DNA from: Robiginitomaculum sp.
Lineage (GTDB): Bacteria; Pseudomonadota; Alphaproteobacteria; Caulobacterales; Maricaulaceae
DNA: 5,651 bases
Direction of reading: 5' to 3'
NCBI GenBank assembly: GCA_021647375.1
Contig: JAKIUV010000118.1
Span: 1-5,651, forward strand
A model generated the notes under the pieces. The model ran no database searches. It saw only the letters and a list, made by a program, of their open reading frames with translations, and had not been told where the DNA came from. Position 1 is the stretch's first letter, and the number at the start of each line of letters is the position of its first letter. Of the stretch, positions 1-5,651 are shown one piece after another. Position numbers and translations under genes: made by a program.

Positions 1-67
1 TGCGGCGTCTGGCGGGTATATTTATGGCCAGAGTGGCGGTTGAATGGACGGCACAATCGCGGTTAAG

Positions 68-97
68 CTAAACTAGAAAACTAGAAAACTAGTTTAG
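68..97. repeat. AT-rich period-8 repeat forming a 9-bp inverted repeat
   Basis: AAACTAG occurs three times at exact 8-base spacing (70-76, 78-84, 86-92). The outer parts form a perfect inverted repeat, CTAAACTAG at 68-76 against CTAGTTTAG at 89-97, with 12 bases between. Only two of the nine pairs are G:C and no run of T follows on either strand, so it is a poor intrinsic terminator. A protein-binding site or simple sequence drift are both possible. The repeat is read directly; its function is unknown. Confidence 0.6.
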
Positions 98-135
98 TAG
101 AGCAACCATATTTAGATATTTCAGAAATCAGTCAG

Positions 136-173
136 AAAACAAAACATGAGCCGGAGCAGTTAAGAGCGGCTCA
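136..173 (-). terminator. Intrinsic terminator candidate for the nucleoside transporter gene
   Basis: Read on the minus strand, a perfect 7-bp stem (TGAGCCG 147-153 with CGGCTCA 167-173) and a 13-base loop are followed at once by TGTTTTGTTTT (146-136). The stem starts about 78 bases past the transporter stop codon, the expected place for its transcript end. The long loop and interrupted T tract make it weaker than a canonical terminator. No equivalent T tract follows on the plus strand. Confidence 0.6.
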
Positions 174-251
174 CGCCGGAGTATATACCCCTGTGCGCCA
201 TTCTATAAATATGTAAATATCCTAAATGTCCACAGGCTCTAGGTTCAGCCC

Positions 252-1496
252 CTAAAGCATCAGCCCGACAATTGCTGCGCTTAGCAGGTTGGCTAGCGAT
301 GCAGCCAGAACGGCTTTTAGGCCAAATGATGCCAGTTCGGATCGGCGGCTTGGGGCAAGAGTGCCGACGCCACCCAGAACGATTGCTATGGAGGAGAAAT
401 TGGCGAAACCGCATAATGCAATCGTGGTGATTTTCGTAGCGCGTTCGCTCAACAGAGCCTTACCCGTTTCCACCAAGGCTGCTTTGTCCATTTCAATGAA
501 ACTACCATAAGCAACGAATTCGTTCAGGATAAGTTTTTCGCCGAACAGGCTACCGGAAATCCCGGCTTCGGTCCACGGTATACCGATCATGAACATCAAA
601 GGTCTGAAAATTTGACCAAGAATGCTTTGAAATGTCAAACCCTCAAAGCCGAACCAGCCACCAATGCCGCCGAGGATACCGTTCAGGAGTGCAATCAGTG
701 AGATAAATGCAATCAACATAGCCCCGATAGTGATAGCCAGCTTGACCCCTTCGGATGCGCCGACGGCGGCGGCTTCGATGACATTAGAGTGCTTGGTGGT
801 TTCTATCTTGATGGAATCGGGCGAGAAATTTGCGTCTGCCGGGTCGCTGGGCATAATCATTTTGGCCATCAAAATACCGCCCGGTGCGCCCATGAAGCTG
901 GCGACAATCAAGCTTTGTGCATCCACCCCCATTGTGATAAGACCCGCCAGAATAGAGCCTGCGATGGTCGCCATGCCCGTAACCATAATCAAAAACAGGG
1001 TCGATTTTGGCATAGTCTCCAGATAAGGCCGCACCGCAAAGGGGGCGCTGTCCTGTCCGACAAAAATATTCATACTGGCGGCAATGGCTTCGATACCGTT
1101 AATGCCGATAGTTTTACGCAAGACAAAACCAAGCCCACGCATCACCCACTGCATAATGCCCAAATGAAACAAGACGGTCATGAGCGCGCCAACAAAGATG
1201 ATCACGGGCAAAACCATCGTGGCGAAACTGAGCATGATATTGCCGCTATTGGCCCAATCGCCAAAGATAAACCCGATACCCTGCATGGAATAATTCAGCA
1301 CATGTTCAATGCCAAAGGTGACCTTTTCCAAAACCACTTTGCCCCACGGGGTTTTGAACACGAACAAGGCGATAACAAATTGCAAGGCGAGGGCGCTCAA
1401 TATAGTGCGCGGGTTGACATGTTTGCGGTTGCTGGACGCGGCATAGGCTATGCCCAATAAAACCATGACACCTATTATTCCGATAAACCGTTCCAT
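252..1496 (-). CDS. Concentrative nucleoside transporter (CNT/NupC family)
   Basis: A 414-residue inner-membrane symporter that should import nucleosides with H+ or Na+. The length matches bacterial CNT proteins. The N-terminal CNT domain spans roughly residues 8-82, a gate region about 90-190, and the C-terminal transporter domain about 198-411. Family hallmarks are visible: RPYLE at 156-160, NEFVAY at 325-330 (ribose-contact Glu, E326) and CGFANFSSI at 362-370 (N366 and S369 at the ribose-contact positions of the Vibrio cholerae CNT structure, from memory). Oddly, the nucleobase-contact loop reads GQDSAP (147-152), where most relatives have GQ(T/S)E(A/S)P. Substrate preference may therefore differ from the usual pyrimidine-type transporters. 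The ATG is preceded by GGGGAG with a 6-base spacer. It lies 61 bases after the secreted-protein gene on the same strand and could be cotranscribed with it. Family assignment is firm; exact substrates and coupling ion are not. Confidence 0.93.
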   Translation of the reverse strand: MERFIGIIGVMVLLGIAYAASSNRKHVNPRTILSALALQFVIALFVFKTPWGKVVLEKVTFGIEHVLNYSMQGIGFIFGDWANSGNIMLSFATMVLPVIIFVGALMTVLFHLGIMQWVMRGLGFVLRKTIGINGIEAIAASMNIFVGQDSAPFAVRPYLETMPKSTLFLIMVTGMATIAGSILAGLITMGVDAQSLIVASFMGAPGGILMAKMIMPSDPADANFSPDSIKIETTKHSNVIEAAAVGASEGVKLAITIGAMLIAFISLIALLNGILGGIGGWFGFEGLTFQSILGQIFRPLMFMIGIPWTEAGISGSLFGEKLILNEFVAYGSFIEMDKAALVETGKALLSERATKITTIALCGFANFSSIAIVLGGVGTLAPSRRSELASFGLKAVLAASLANLLSAAIVGLML

Positions 1497-1502
1497 GAAA
1501 TA

Positions 1503-1533
1503 CTCCCCTGTTGTTTACACTTTACTAGGGGAG
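1503..1533 (-). promoter_or_regulatory. Inverted repeat enclosing the transporter Shine-Dalgarno
   Basis: On the minus strand CTCCCCT (1533-1527) and AGGGGAG (1509-1503) are perfect 7-base complements separated by 17 bases. The second arm contains the GGGGAG ribosome-binding site of the nucleoside transporter gene, 6 bases before its ATG. In mRNA the pairing would hide the Shine-Dalgarno. At DNA level the same symmetry could be an operator. No T run follows, so it is not a terminator. The repeat is seen directly; a regulatory role is inferred. Confidence 0.35.
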
Positions 1534-1557
1534 AGGAGATGTAAAAGCGAGCGGTTT

Positions 1558-2427
1558 TTACGGCGTATATATTGTATAAGTAACGGTCGCGCCGATCGTC
1601 CCTGTACCCATGGATAAGTCGTAGGCATTGCCCGGATCGCCGTTGAAAATATAATAGACTGGGATGAAGCTCACGGCTTGTTGCTGAATAGTCCCGCGTG
1701 TGCGGGCGGTTCTGCGGCCACCGTCAAAAATTTTGGTAGGGCCTGCCGATATATCGCCGAGATCATTGATTGCGTTAATGCGTCCTAGTCCACCAATGGC
1801 CGGATTTTGCGCGGCGCTTCCCGTGGTTTGCGAAAACAAAATATAGCGAAAATCAGAATAACCCAGCGCTGTGAAATCCTGCGTAGCGGTTAAATTAGTG
1901 GCTTGGGCATACATATCAAAGGCCGCATTAGACGTGACATAAAACCGCGAAAACCGATAAAACGTGCTCATATCCAGGTCGGTATTATCGTCAATACCAA
2001 ATTCTGTCAGGCTGTCATTGGCATCTAAAATGTTGAAGTCTGCCACATTGGTCAAAGCCCCGCCCGATGGTTGCCCTTCGATACGCAATAACTCATTGGT
2101 CCGTGCGGTGCCGTCAGAAATTGGTGTATTTGCTGACCCGAAATATTCGAGGGTCACACCGTCCGCACCAATAATATCTGCCCCGGCCTGACCAGACGGT
2201 ATGTTGTCCAGCAGGTAAAAATCCGAAGCCACAGGCCCGGTGCCGCCGTTTTCGATAAAGTCGCTACCACCAAAAACAATAACAATAGCACTTGCCCGAA
2301 AGAACGGTCGGTCTAGGGTTGCTGCGAGCGCAGACTGTTGTATCAAATTTAAAGACAGGCTTACACCAACCGCGACAGCCAGAACTTTGAATGTGTTTGC
2401 GTAGATATTTTTGTTGTTTTTACTCAT
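1558..2427 (-). CDS. Secreted cysteine-free protein of unknown function
   Basis: A 289-residue protein with a clear Sec signal peptide: a Lys/Asn-rich start (SKNNKN), a hydrophobic core at about residues 15-29 (VLAVAVGVSLSLNLI) and a likely signal peptidase I site after SALA near residue 35. No other membrane segment is seen, so it should be periplasmic, surface-bound or exported. The mature part has no cysteine and is rich in Gly, Ala, Thr, Asn and Asp. An acidic stretch lies at about 135-152 (LDAND, DDNTDLD). The last residues (GATVTYTIYTP) alternate like a terminal beta strand. The SRFYVTSNAAF stretch (160-170) and this C-terminus faintly recall beta-sandwich fimbrial or matrix proteins; that is impression only. 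I chose ATG at 2427 because it gives a normal signal peptide. The in-frame TTG at 2448 adds seven residues (MSYWLLA) without a better ribosome site; neither start has a good Shine-Dalgarno. Confidence 0.75.
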   Translation of the reverse strand: MSKNNKNIYANTFKVLAVAVGVSLSLNLIQQSALAATLDRPFFRASAIVIVFGGSDFIENGGTGPVASDFYLLDNIPSGQAGADIIGADGVTLEYFGSANTPISDGTARTNELLRIEGQPSGGALTNVADFNILDANDSLTEFGIDDNTDLDMSTFYRFSRFYVTSNAAFDMYAQATNLTATQDFTALGYSDFRYILFSQTTGSAAQNPAIGGLGRINAINDLGDISAGPTKIFDGGRRTARTRGTIQQQAVSFIPVYYIFNGDPGNAYDLSMGTGTIGATVTYTIYTP

Positions 2428-2541
2428 AGCTAATAGCCAATAACTCAACGCGCCTAATATCTGGTGTATGAACTTGGCTAATAGAGGGTAAACACCGTTC
2501 TAAACTGTTGAGCCGCCAGCGTTATTCAGGCACAAGACGTT
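2428..2541. promoter_or_regulatory. Divergent intergenic region
   Basis: This 114-bp stretch separates the minus-strand secreted-protein gene from the plus-strand co-chaperone gene, so it should hold promoters for both directions. No convincing sigma-70 box pair stands out. The best plus-strand candidate is TTGGCT (2474-2479) with TCTAAA (2499-2504), but the 19-base spacing is long. GCTAATAG occurs twice as a direct repeat (2429-2436 and 2477-2484), too short to call an operator. Promoter presence is inferred from gene orientation, not from clear boxes. Confidence 0.4.
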
Positions 2542-3270
2542 ATGAATTTTGGATTGCGCATATTGTCGGCGGCTGCAAAGCTGTTTGGGCCGCCCAGTAC
2601 ACGGGCTTCAAGTAAACGGGCAGCAGATGCGAGCTTGCGCGATATTGGCGACGCCGGGGTAGCGGCGGCTCTGATTGCGCTCGGTGCCAAGTTGGCCAAG
2701 GCCGACGGGGTGGTAAGTAGTGTCGAAATCGACGCCTTCAAAAAAGTGTTCCAAGCCTCCGTAGAAGCGAGCCAGGGTATCGCAAGGTTTTTTGATTTGG
2801 CCAAGCAAACCACATTGGGCTATGAGGCCTATGCCAAGAAAATCCATCGGCACTATAAGTCTCGTCCGGATATATTAGAGGATATTCTCGACGGTTTGTT
2901 CCACATTGCACTGGCCGACGGGATTGTTACCGGAGCTGAGCTATCATTCCTGGAGACCACGGGGAAAATATTTGGCTTTAATCCGCCGACCTTCAACCGT
3001 ATTCGCGCTGCCCATTTGGGGCGTGCATTGGACGATCCATATTTGATACTGGGTGTGGACGAGACGGTAACAGATAAGGAATTAAAGCGGGTCTACAGGA
3101 CAATGGCGGCGGCGAACCATCCCGATAGATTGGCTGCGCGCGGCCTGCCGCCCGAATTACAAAAGTTGGCTACCCATAAAATGGCTCTGATTAACCGTGC
3201 CTATAGCAAGATTGTGAAAATCCGGAAACAATATCCGGTCTATGACCGTCTTCCTGATTATCAAAAGTGA
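2542..3270 (+). CDS. DjlA-like co-chaperone with TerB and J domains
   Basis: A 242-residue protein with two domains. The TerB-like helical domain covers about residues 37-160 and contains the paired acidic signatures LAKADGVVSSVEI (51-63) and IALADGIVTGAEL (122-134). The J domain covers about 164-228: DPYLILGV opens it, helix II precedes the HPD tripeptide at 193-195, and NRAYSKI lies in helix III. HPD is the motif by which J proteins stimulate DnaK ATPase, so this should be a DnaK partner. E. coli DjlA has an N-terminal membrane anchor. Here the first 20 residues (start MNFGLRILSAAAKLFG) look at most amphipathic, so the protein is probably cytosolic or only peripheral to the membrane. The ATG at 2542 has only a weak Shine-Dalgarno upstream. 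The stop overlaps the transporter start by 4 bases, suggesting an operon. The client is unknown. Confidence 0.88.
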   Translation: MNFGLRILSAAAKLFGPPSTRASSKRAADASLRDIGDAGVAAALIALGAKLAKADGVVSSVEIDAFKKVFQASVEASQGIARFFDLAKQTTLGYEAYAKKIHRHYKSRPDILEDILDGLFHIALADGIVTGAELSFLETTGKIFGFNPPTFNRIRAAHLGRALDDPYLILGVDETVTDKELKRVYRTMAAANHPDRLAARGLPPELQKLATHKMALINRAYSKIVKIRKQYPVYDRLPDYQK

Positions 3271-4502
3271 ATGTGAAAACTAAAATACCAAATATTGGTG
3301 TGCGCAATGCTGTTGTCCTATCTATGGCGCAGGCGCTCAACGGCTCTATTGGTGCGATCGCGATTTCTATTGGCGCATTGGCCGGAGCGTGGCTAAGCCC
3401 TGACAATTTGGGTTTGGCAACACTGCCCGTGGCGGCCTACAGCATTGGCGCTGCAGTTTTCGCCTTGCCTGTAGCAATGCTCGGTCGTCTATTTGGTCGA
3501 CGGGTTAGTTTTATCTTTGGGGCATTTATTGGCATATTAGGCGCTATGCTTTCAGCGCTATCCTTGCAAGAAAATGCTTTCGCATTGTTTTGTCTCGGCT
3601 ATTTATTGATCGGCGGGGCAGGGGCATTTGTCCAACAATACCGTTTCGCGGCAGCCGACACGGGGAGCGACACGTTTAAATCCCGCGCCATATCCTGGGT
3701 GCTTACGGGCGGCGTATTGGCGGCATTTATCGGCACCGAAGTTGTTTTGCGCACCAAGGATATATTCCTGCCGCTACCATTTGCTGGAGCATTTGTCGGC
3801 ATGGCTGGGTTGTTAATGGCCGGAATATTTGTGTTGCTGTTCTTAAAGCCCATTGGCCATAACCCCATTGACCAAAACTCGATAGTAGAGAACGCCAGCT
3901 CGGAAGCTGAGCGCTCTTTAGGCGCTATCACCAAGCAACCGGTTTTCATCGTGGCCTTGCTATGTGCGGTCGCATCCTTTGCCCTGATGACATTTATGAT
4001 GACCGGAGCGCCCTTGGCAATGAAAAATCACGGTCATTCAGAAGCCGAAGCAATACTGGGAATTCGTTGGCACGTATTGGCCATGTACGGCCCTAGCTTT
4101 TTTACGGGCGCATTGATCGTCCGGTTTGGTAAATTGCCAATAATCGCCGCCGGGCTAGGTTTGCTGATTGTTTGCGCTCTGGTAGCCTTGGCTGGTTTGG
4201 AATTGTGGAACTTTTGGACATCTCTGATACTGCTCGGTATTGGCTGGAATTTTGGTTTTATCGGCGCGACGGCTTTATTGGGCGAAGCTTACCGTGCGAG
4301 CGAAAGGAACAAAGTACAGGGTGTTCACGATTTTATTTTATTCACATTAGTCGCCGCCGCGTCTCTCGCATCTGGGGCAACGCTGAACATGTTTGGTTGG
4401 AACGGGATTGCCATGGTTTTAATTCCAATTTCCTTACTGGCGACACTGTCCTTGTTGTGGTTGAAAATTACCGGGCGACCAGAAACGCCTATGCGAGCAT
4501 AA
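3267..4502 (+). CDS. Major facilitator superfamily transporter, substrate unknown
   Basis: A 411-residue polytopic inner-membrane protein with the hydrophobic pattern of a 12-helix MFS carrier: two halves joined by a polar loop at about residues 195-222. Between helices 2 and 3 a motif-A-like GRLFGRR lies at 73-79, with Leu-Phe where the canonical motif has its Asp region. The QQYRFAAAD stretch (123-131) and the WNFGFIGATALLGEAYRASE segment (326-345) resemble a group of uncharacterised proteobacterial MFS proteins, from memory. It is probably an ion-driven efflux or uptake carrier; nothing visible names the substrate. The start is GTG at 3267, sharing GTGA with the stop of the co-chaperone gene, so it probably depends on translational coupling. 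The ATG at 3271 is out of frame, and GTG at 3273 is an alternative two codons later. The following rpe gene lies 105 bases away with its own ribosome site, so cotranscription is possible but not shown. Confidence 0.88.
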   Translation: MNVKTKIPNIGVRNAVVLSMAQALNGSIGAIAISIGALAGAWLSPDNLGLATLPVAAYSIGAAVFALPVAMLGRLFGRRVSFIFGAFIGILGAMLSALSLQENAFALFCLGYLLIGGAGAFVQQYRFAAADTGSDTFKSRAISWVLTGGVLAAFIGTEVVLRTKDIFLPLPFAGAFVGMAGLLMAGIFVLLFLKPIGHNPIDQNSIVENASSEAERSLGAITKQPVFIVALLCAVASFALMTFMMTGAPLAMKNHGHSEAEAILGIRWHVLAMYGPSFFTGALIVRFGKLPIIAAGLGLLIVCALVALAGLELWNFWTSLILLGIGWNFGFIGATALLGEAYRASERNKVQGVHDFILFTLVAAASLASGATLNMFGWNGIAMVLIPISLLATLSLLWLKITGRPETPMRA

Positions 4503-4593
4503 AGAACTTGCAAGGGCGTTCGAGACATTCCAAGCTGATGCGGATGAAATCTACCCGGGTTGGAGAGACAAGCTCGGCGTTTCTTAAAGAAAA

Positions 4594-4600
4594 GAGGGAG
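4594..4600 (+). promoter_or_regulatory. Shine-Dalgarno that fixes the rpe start
   Basis: GAGGGAG lies 7 bases before the ATG at 4608, ideal spacing. It supports that start over the in-frame TTG at 4560, which lies upstream of this site. Confidence 0.8.
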
Positions 4601-4607
4601 ACCCCCG

Positions 4608-5312
4608 ATGTCTAATAAAAATGCGTCCATTAAAATATCACCGTCCATATTATCCGCAGACTTTGCCCAGCTCGGTAATGAAATACGGGCTATCGAAAGT
4701 GCCGGATGCGACTGGGTGCATGTGGATGTGATGGACAATCATTATGTGCCGAACCTGACCATTGGGCCGGATGTTTGTAAATGGATAAGGCCGCATATTA
4801 AGACGGTGATGGATGTGCATTTGATGATAGAACCAGCTGATGCGCTGTTGGGCGCATTTGCAAAAGCGGGTGCAGATTATATCTCTGTGCATCCCGAAGC
4901 CCACCCGCATCTTGACCGGACATTACAAGTCATTGCTGGCCTTGGTGTAAAAGCGGGTGTGGCGCTTAACCCGTCTACACCGATTAATGTGATTGAAAAT
5001 GTATTGGACAGGCTCGACCTTGTCATCGTCATGTCGGTCAATCCAGGGTTTGGCGGGCAAAGCTTTTTGCATTCACAAATCCAAAAAATCCGCGACCTCA
5101 AGACAATGTTCGGCGGTCGCGATATTTTGATAGAAGTCGATGGCGGTATCAAGCCAAGCACGGCACCACTTGTCGCCGAAGCAGGCGCAGATGTGTTGGT
5201 CGCAGGCTCGGCAGTATTCGGAAAAGGCGCGCAGAGTGAGGATGTTTACGCCGCCAACATCAAAGCCATAAGAGACGCCGCCAATAGGGTTATCAATGGG
5301 GCGATGGGCTAA
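4608..5312 (+). CDS. rpe: Ribulose-phosphate 3-epimerase
   Basis: This cytosolic TIM-barrel enzyme interconverts D-ribulose 5-phosphate and D-xylulose 5-phosphate in the pentose phosphate pathway (and the Calvin cycle where present). At 234 residues it fits the family's 220-230. Signatures run in order: SPSILSADF (11-19), HVDVMDNHYVPNLTIGP (38-54) with metal ligands H38 and D40, DVHLMIE (69-75) with H71, NPGFGGQ (145-151) forming the flexible phosphate loop, EVDGGI (176-181) with catalytic Asp D178, and VAGSAVFG (198-205) binding phosphate. All expected active-site residues are present. I chose ATG at 4608 because GAGGGAG (4594-4600) sits 7 bases upstream. The upstream in-frame TTG at 4560 would add 16 basic residues without family support. 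The preceding gap contains a near-palindrome, TTTCTTAAAGAAA (4580-4592), of unknown meaning. Confidence 0.96.
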   Translation: MSNKNASIKISPSILSADFAQLGNEIRAIESAGCDWVHVDVMDNHYVPNLTIGPDVCKWIRPHIKTVMDVHLMIEPADALLGAFAKAGADYISVHPEAHPHLDRTLQVIAGLGVKAGVALNPSTPINVIENVLDRLDLVIVMSVNPGFGGQSFLHSQIQKIRDLKTMFGGRDILIEVDGGIKPSTAPLVAEAGADVLVAGSAVFGKGAQSEDVYAANIKAIRDAANRVINGAMG

Positions 5313-5330
5313 GGCACCTCTGAATAATTC

Positions 5331-5519
5331 ATGAGCTGTTTTTCCATGGCTGAAACAGGTGGCCGAAACGAGCGTAGGGCCAGGCGAGCAAATCCCGTCC
5401 GTGGGGTGTGCTATAAAGTGAAAACAAAATCCCCAGTCAGTATAGTCTTCGACCTAGCCGGGAAACAAATCTCAATCATCAAAGTGACCCCAAATGGTTA
5501 CCACGGCCTAGTCCAATAA
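5331..5519 (+). CDS. Doubtful small ORF, 62 codons
   Basis: An open frame beginning 18 bases after the rpe stop. It encodes a basic N-terminal part (ETGGRNERRARRA) and a more protein-like C-terminal part (SPVSIVFDLAGKQISIIKV). No Shine-Dalgarno precedes the ATG at 5331 or the second ATG at 5346. I recognise no domain. Its stop codon overlaps the A tract that forms the tail of the minus-strand terminator. It may be non-coding spacer, a remnant of a larger gene, or a small unknown protein; spacer is the most likely. Confidence 0.2.
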   Translation: MSCFSMAETGGRNERRARRANPVRGVCYKVKTKSPVSIVFDLAGKQISIIKVTPNGYHGLVQ

Positions 5520-5548
5520 AAAATCCGCCCTCCCGTTAGGGAGAGCGG
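5518..5548 (-). terminator. Intrinsic terminator of the right-edge minus-strand gene
   Basis: CCGCCCTCCC (5525-5534) and GGGAGAGCGG (5539-5548) form a 10-bp GC-rich stem with one C:A mismatch and a GTTA loop. On the minus strand it is followed after one base by TTTTTT (5523-5518). It starts 3 bases past the TAA of the partial gene at 5552. In the plus direction the downstream sequence is only CTCTTATT, so any termination of rpe transcripts here would be weaker. Confidence 0.85.
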
Positions 5549-5551
5549 CTC

Positions 5552-5650
5552 TTATTCGCCCCGCCTTTTGTCCCGTGTTTGCTTGGCCTTATCTTGACCA
5601 TTGGGCTTGAATTCGTCCGGTAGCCACATCATCAGAAACCGCAATACTGG
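5552..5650 (-). CDS. C-terminal end of an unidentified, possibly membrane, protein (partial)
   Basis: The last 32 codons of a gene that enters from the right edge, ending in TAA at 5554-5552. The visible part begins with a hydrophobic run (PVLRFLMMWLP), which could be the end of a transmembrane helix, then turns into a highly charged tail (DKAKQTRDKRRGE) that would be cytoplasmic by the positive-inside rule. The other two minus-strand frames stop early in this stretch. A strong terminator lies immediately after the stop codon. These two facts support a real gene. Too little is visible to name a family. Confidence 0.6.
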   Translation of the reverse strand, partial: PVLRFLMMWLPDEFKPNGQDKAKQTRDKRRGE

Positions 5651-5651
5651 C

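Larger units (their letters stand above)
1..251. other. Left flank without a supportable gene
   Basis: No complete gene is visible here. All three plus-strand frames open at the window edge close early, at 43, 66 and 71. The frame ending at 43 reads as a short Gly/Ser/Tyr tail (AASGGYIYGQSGG) and the frame ending at 71 as a 22-residue tail. Either could be the end of a gene entering from the left, and I cannot choose between them. One minus-strand frame is also open to the edge. From about 68 the DNA becomes AT-rich, which suits an intergenic region. It holds the inverted repeat and the terminator candidate listed separately. If a plus-strand gene does end here, it converges with the nucleoside transporter gene. 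Confidence 0.5.

Noticed and set aside
789..1460. Long plus-strand ORF of 223 codons opposite the nucleoside transporter, with a second of 120 codons at 664-1026
   Set aside because: Both lie entirely antisense to a gene whose family motifs are certain. The product is full of His, Asn, Gln and Lys in a pattern typical of a complement reading, with no recognisable domain.
3271..3273. ATG just after the co-chaperone stop as the MFS start
   Set aside because: It is out of frame with the transporter; the in-frame start is GTG at 3267 or possibly GTG at 3273.
3533..3543. ATATTAGGCGC in the MFS gene, matching the minus strand near 2449-2459
   Set aside because: An 11-base match between a coding segment and an intergenic segment with no further extension is plausibly chance.
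4560..4607. N-terminal extension of rpe from the TTG at 4560
   Set aside because: The extra 16 residues are basic and unlike the family, the Shine-Dalgarno lies inside this extension, and ATG 4608 gives the normal start.
4172..4615. Plus-strand ORF of 147 codons overlapping the end of the MFS gene
   Set aside because: It is an out-of-frame reading of the transporter's last helices plus the gap before rpe, with no domain and an implausible composition.
4325..4738. Minus-strand ORF of 137 codons spanning the MFS-rpe junction
   Set aside because: It runs antisense to two well-supported genes and shows no family motif.
252..5312. Idea that the transporter and rpe form one pentose-salvage unit
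   Set aside because: They lie on opposite strands with a co-chaperone and an unrelated carrier between, and no other salvage genes such as phosphorylases or kinases are present.
5336..5358. Possible rpe terminator hairpin CTGTTT / AAACAG
   Set aside because: The stem is only six pairs with a loop of 11 bases, and no T tract follows it on the plus strand.

Overview
The window reads as ordinary chromosomal DNA from a Gram-negative bacterium, most likely an alphaproteobacterium. That placement rests on recalled family resemblance (a TerB plus J-domain protein, a CNT nucleoside transporter, a proteobacterial-type ribulose-phosphate epimerase) and on roughly balanced base composition; it is an inference, not a search result. 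I see no tRNA, rRNA, insertion sequence, CRISPR array, phage module or recognisable new defence system.

Layout. Bases 1-251 carry no supportable gene. They hold an AT-rich period-8 repeat that forms a perfect 9-bp inverted repeat (68-97) and a minus-strand intrinsic terminator candidate (136-173) for the first gene. Two minus-strand genes follow: a CNT-family nucleoside transporter (252-1496) and, upstream of it in the direction of transcription, a secreted cysteine-free protein of unknown function (1558-2427). The 61-bp gap between them holds an inverted repeat that would pair with the Shine-Dalgarno of the transporter. A 114-bp divergent intergenic region (2428-2541) separates this pair from the plus-strand genes.

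On the plus strand, a soluble DjlA-like protein with TerB and J domains (2542-3270) overlaps by 4 bases a 12-helix-type major facilitator (3267-4502), so the two are probably translationally coupled. After a 105-base gap comes ribulose-phosphate 3-epimerase (4608-5312) with a clear Shine-Dalgarno, acting in the pentose phosphate pathway or Calvin cycle. Bases 5313-5517 hold only a doubtful small ORF. The right edge contains the last 32 codons of a minus-strand gene (5552-5650), followed by a good minus-strand terminator (5518-5548). The rpe and edge genes therefore converge.

How the genes relate. Nucleoside import and the pentose phosphate enzyme both touch pentose metabolism, but they lie on opposite strands with unrelated genes between them, so I do not infer a shared pathway unit. 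The points most worth a second look are the altered nucleobase-contact motif in the CNT transporter, the possible ribosome-site hairpin before it, the uncharacterised secreted protein, and the coupling of a J-domain co-chaperone to a membrane transporter.
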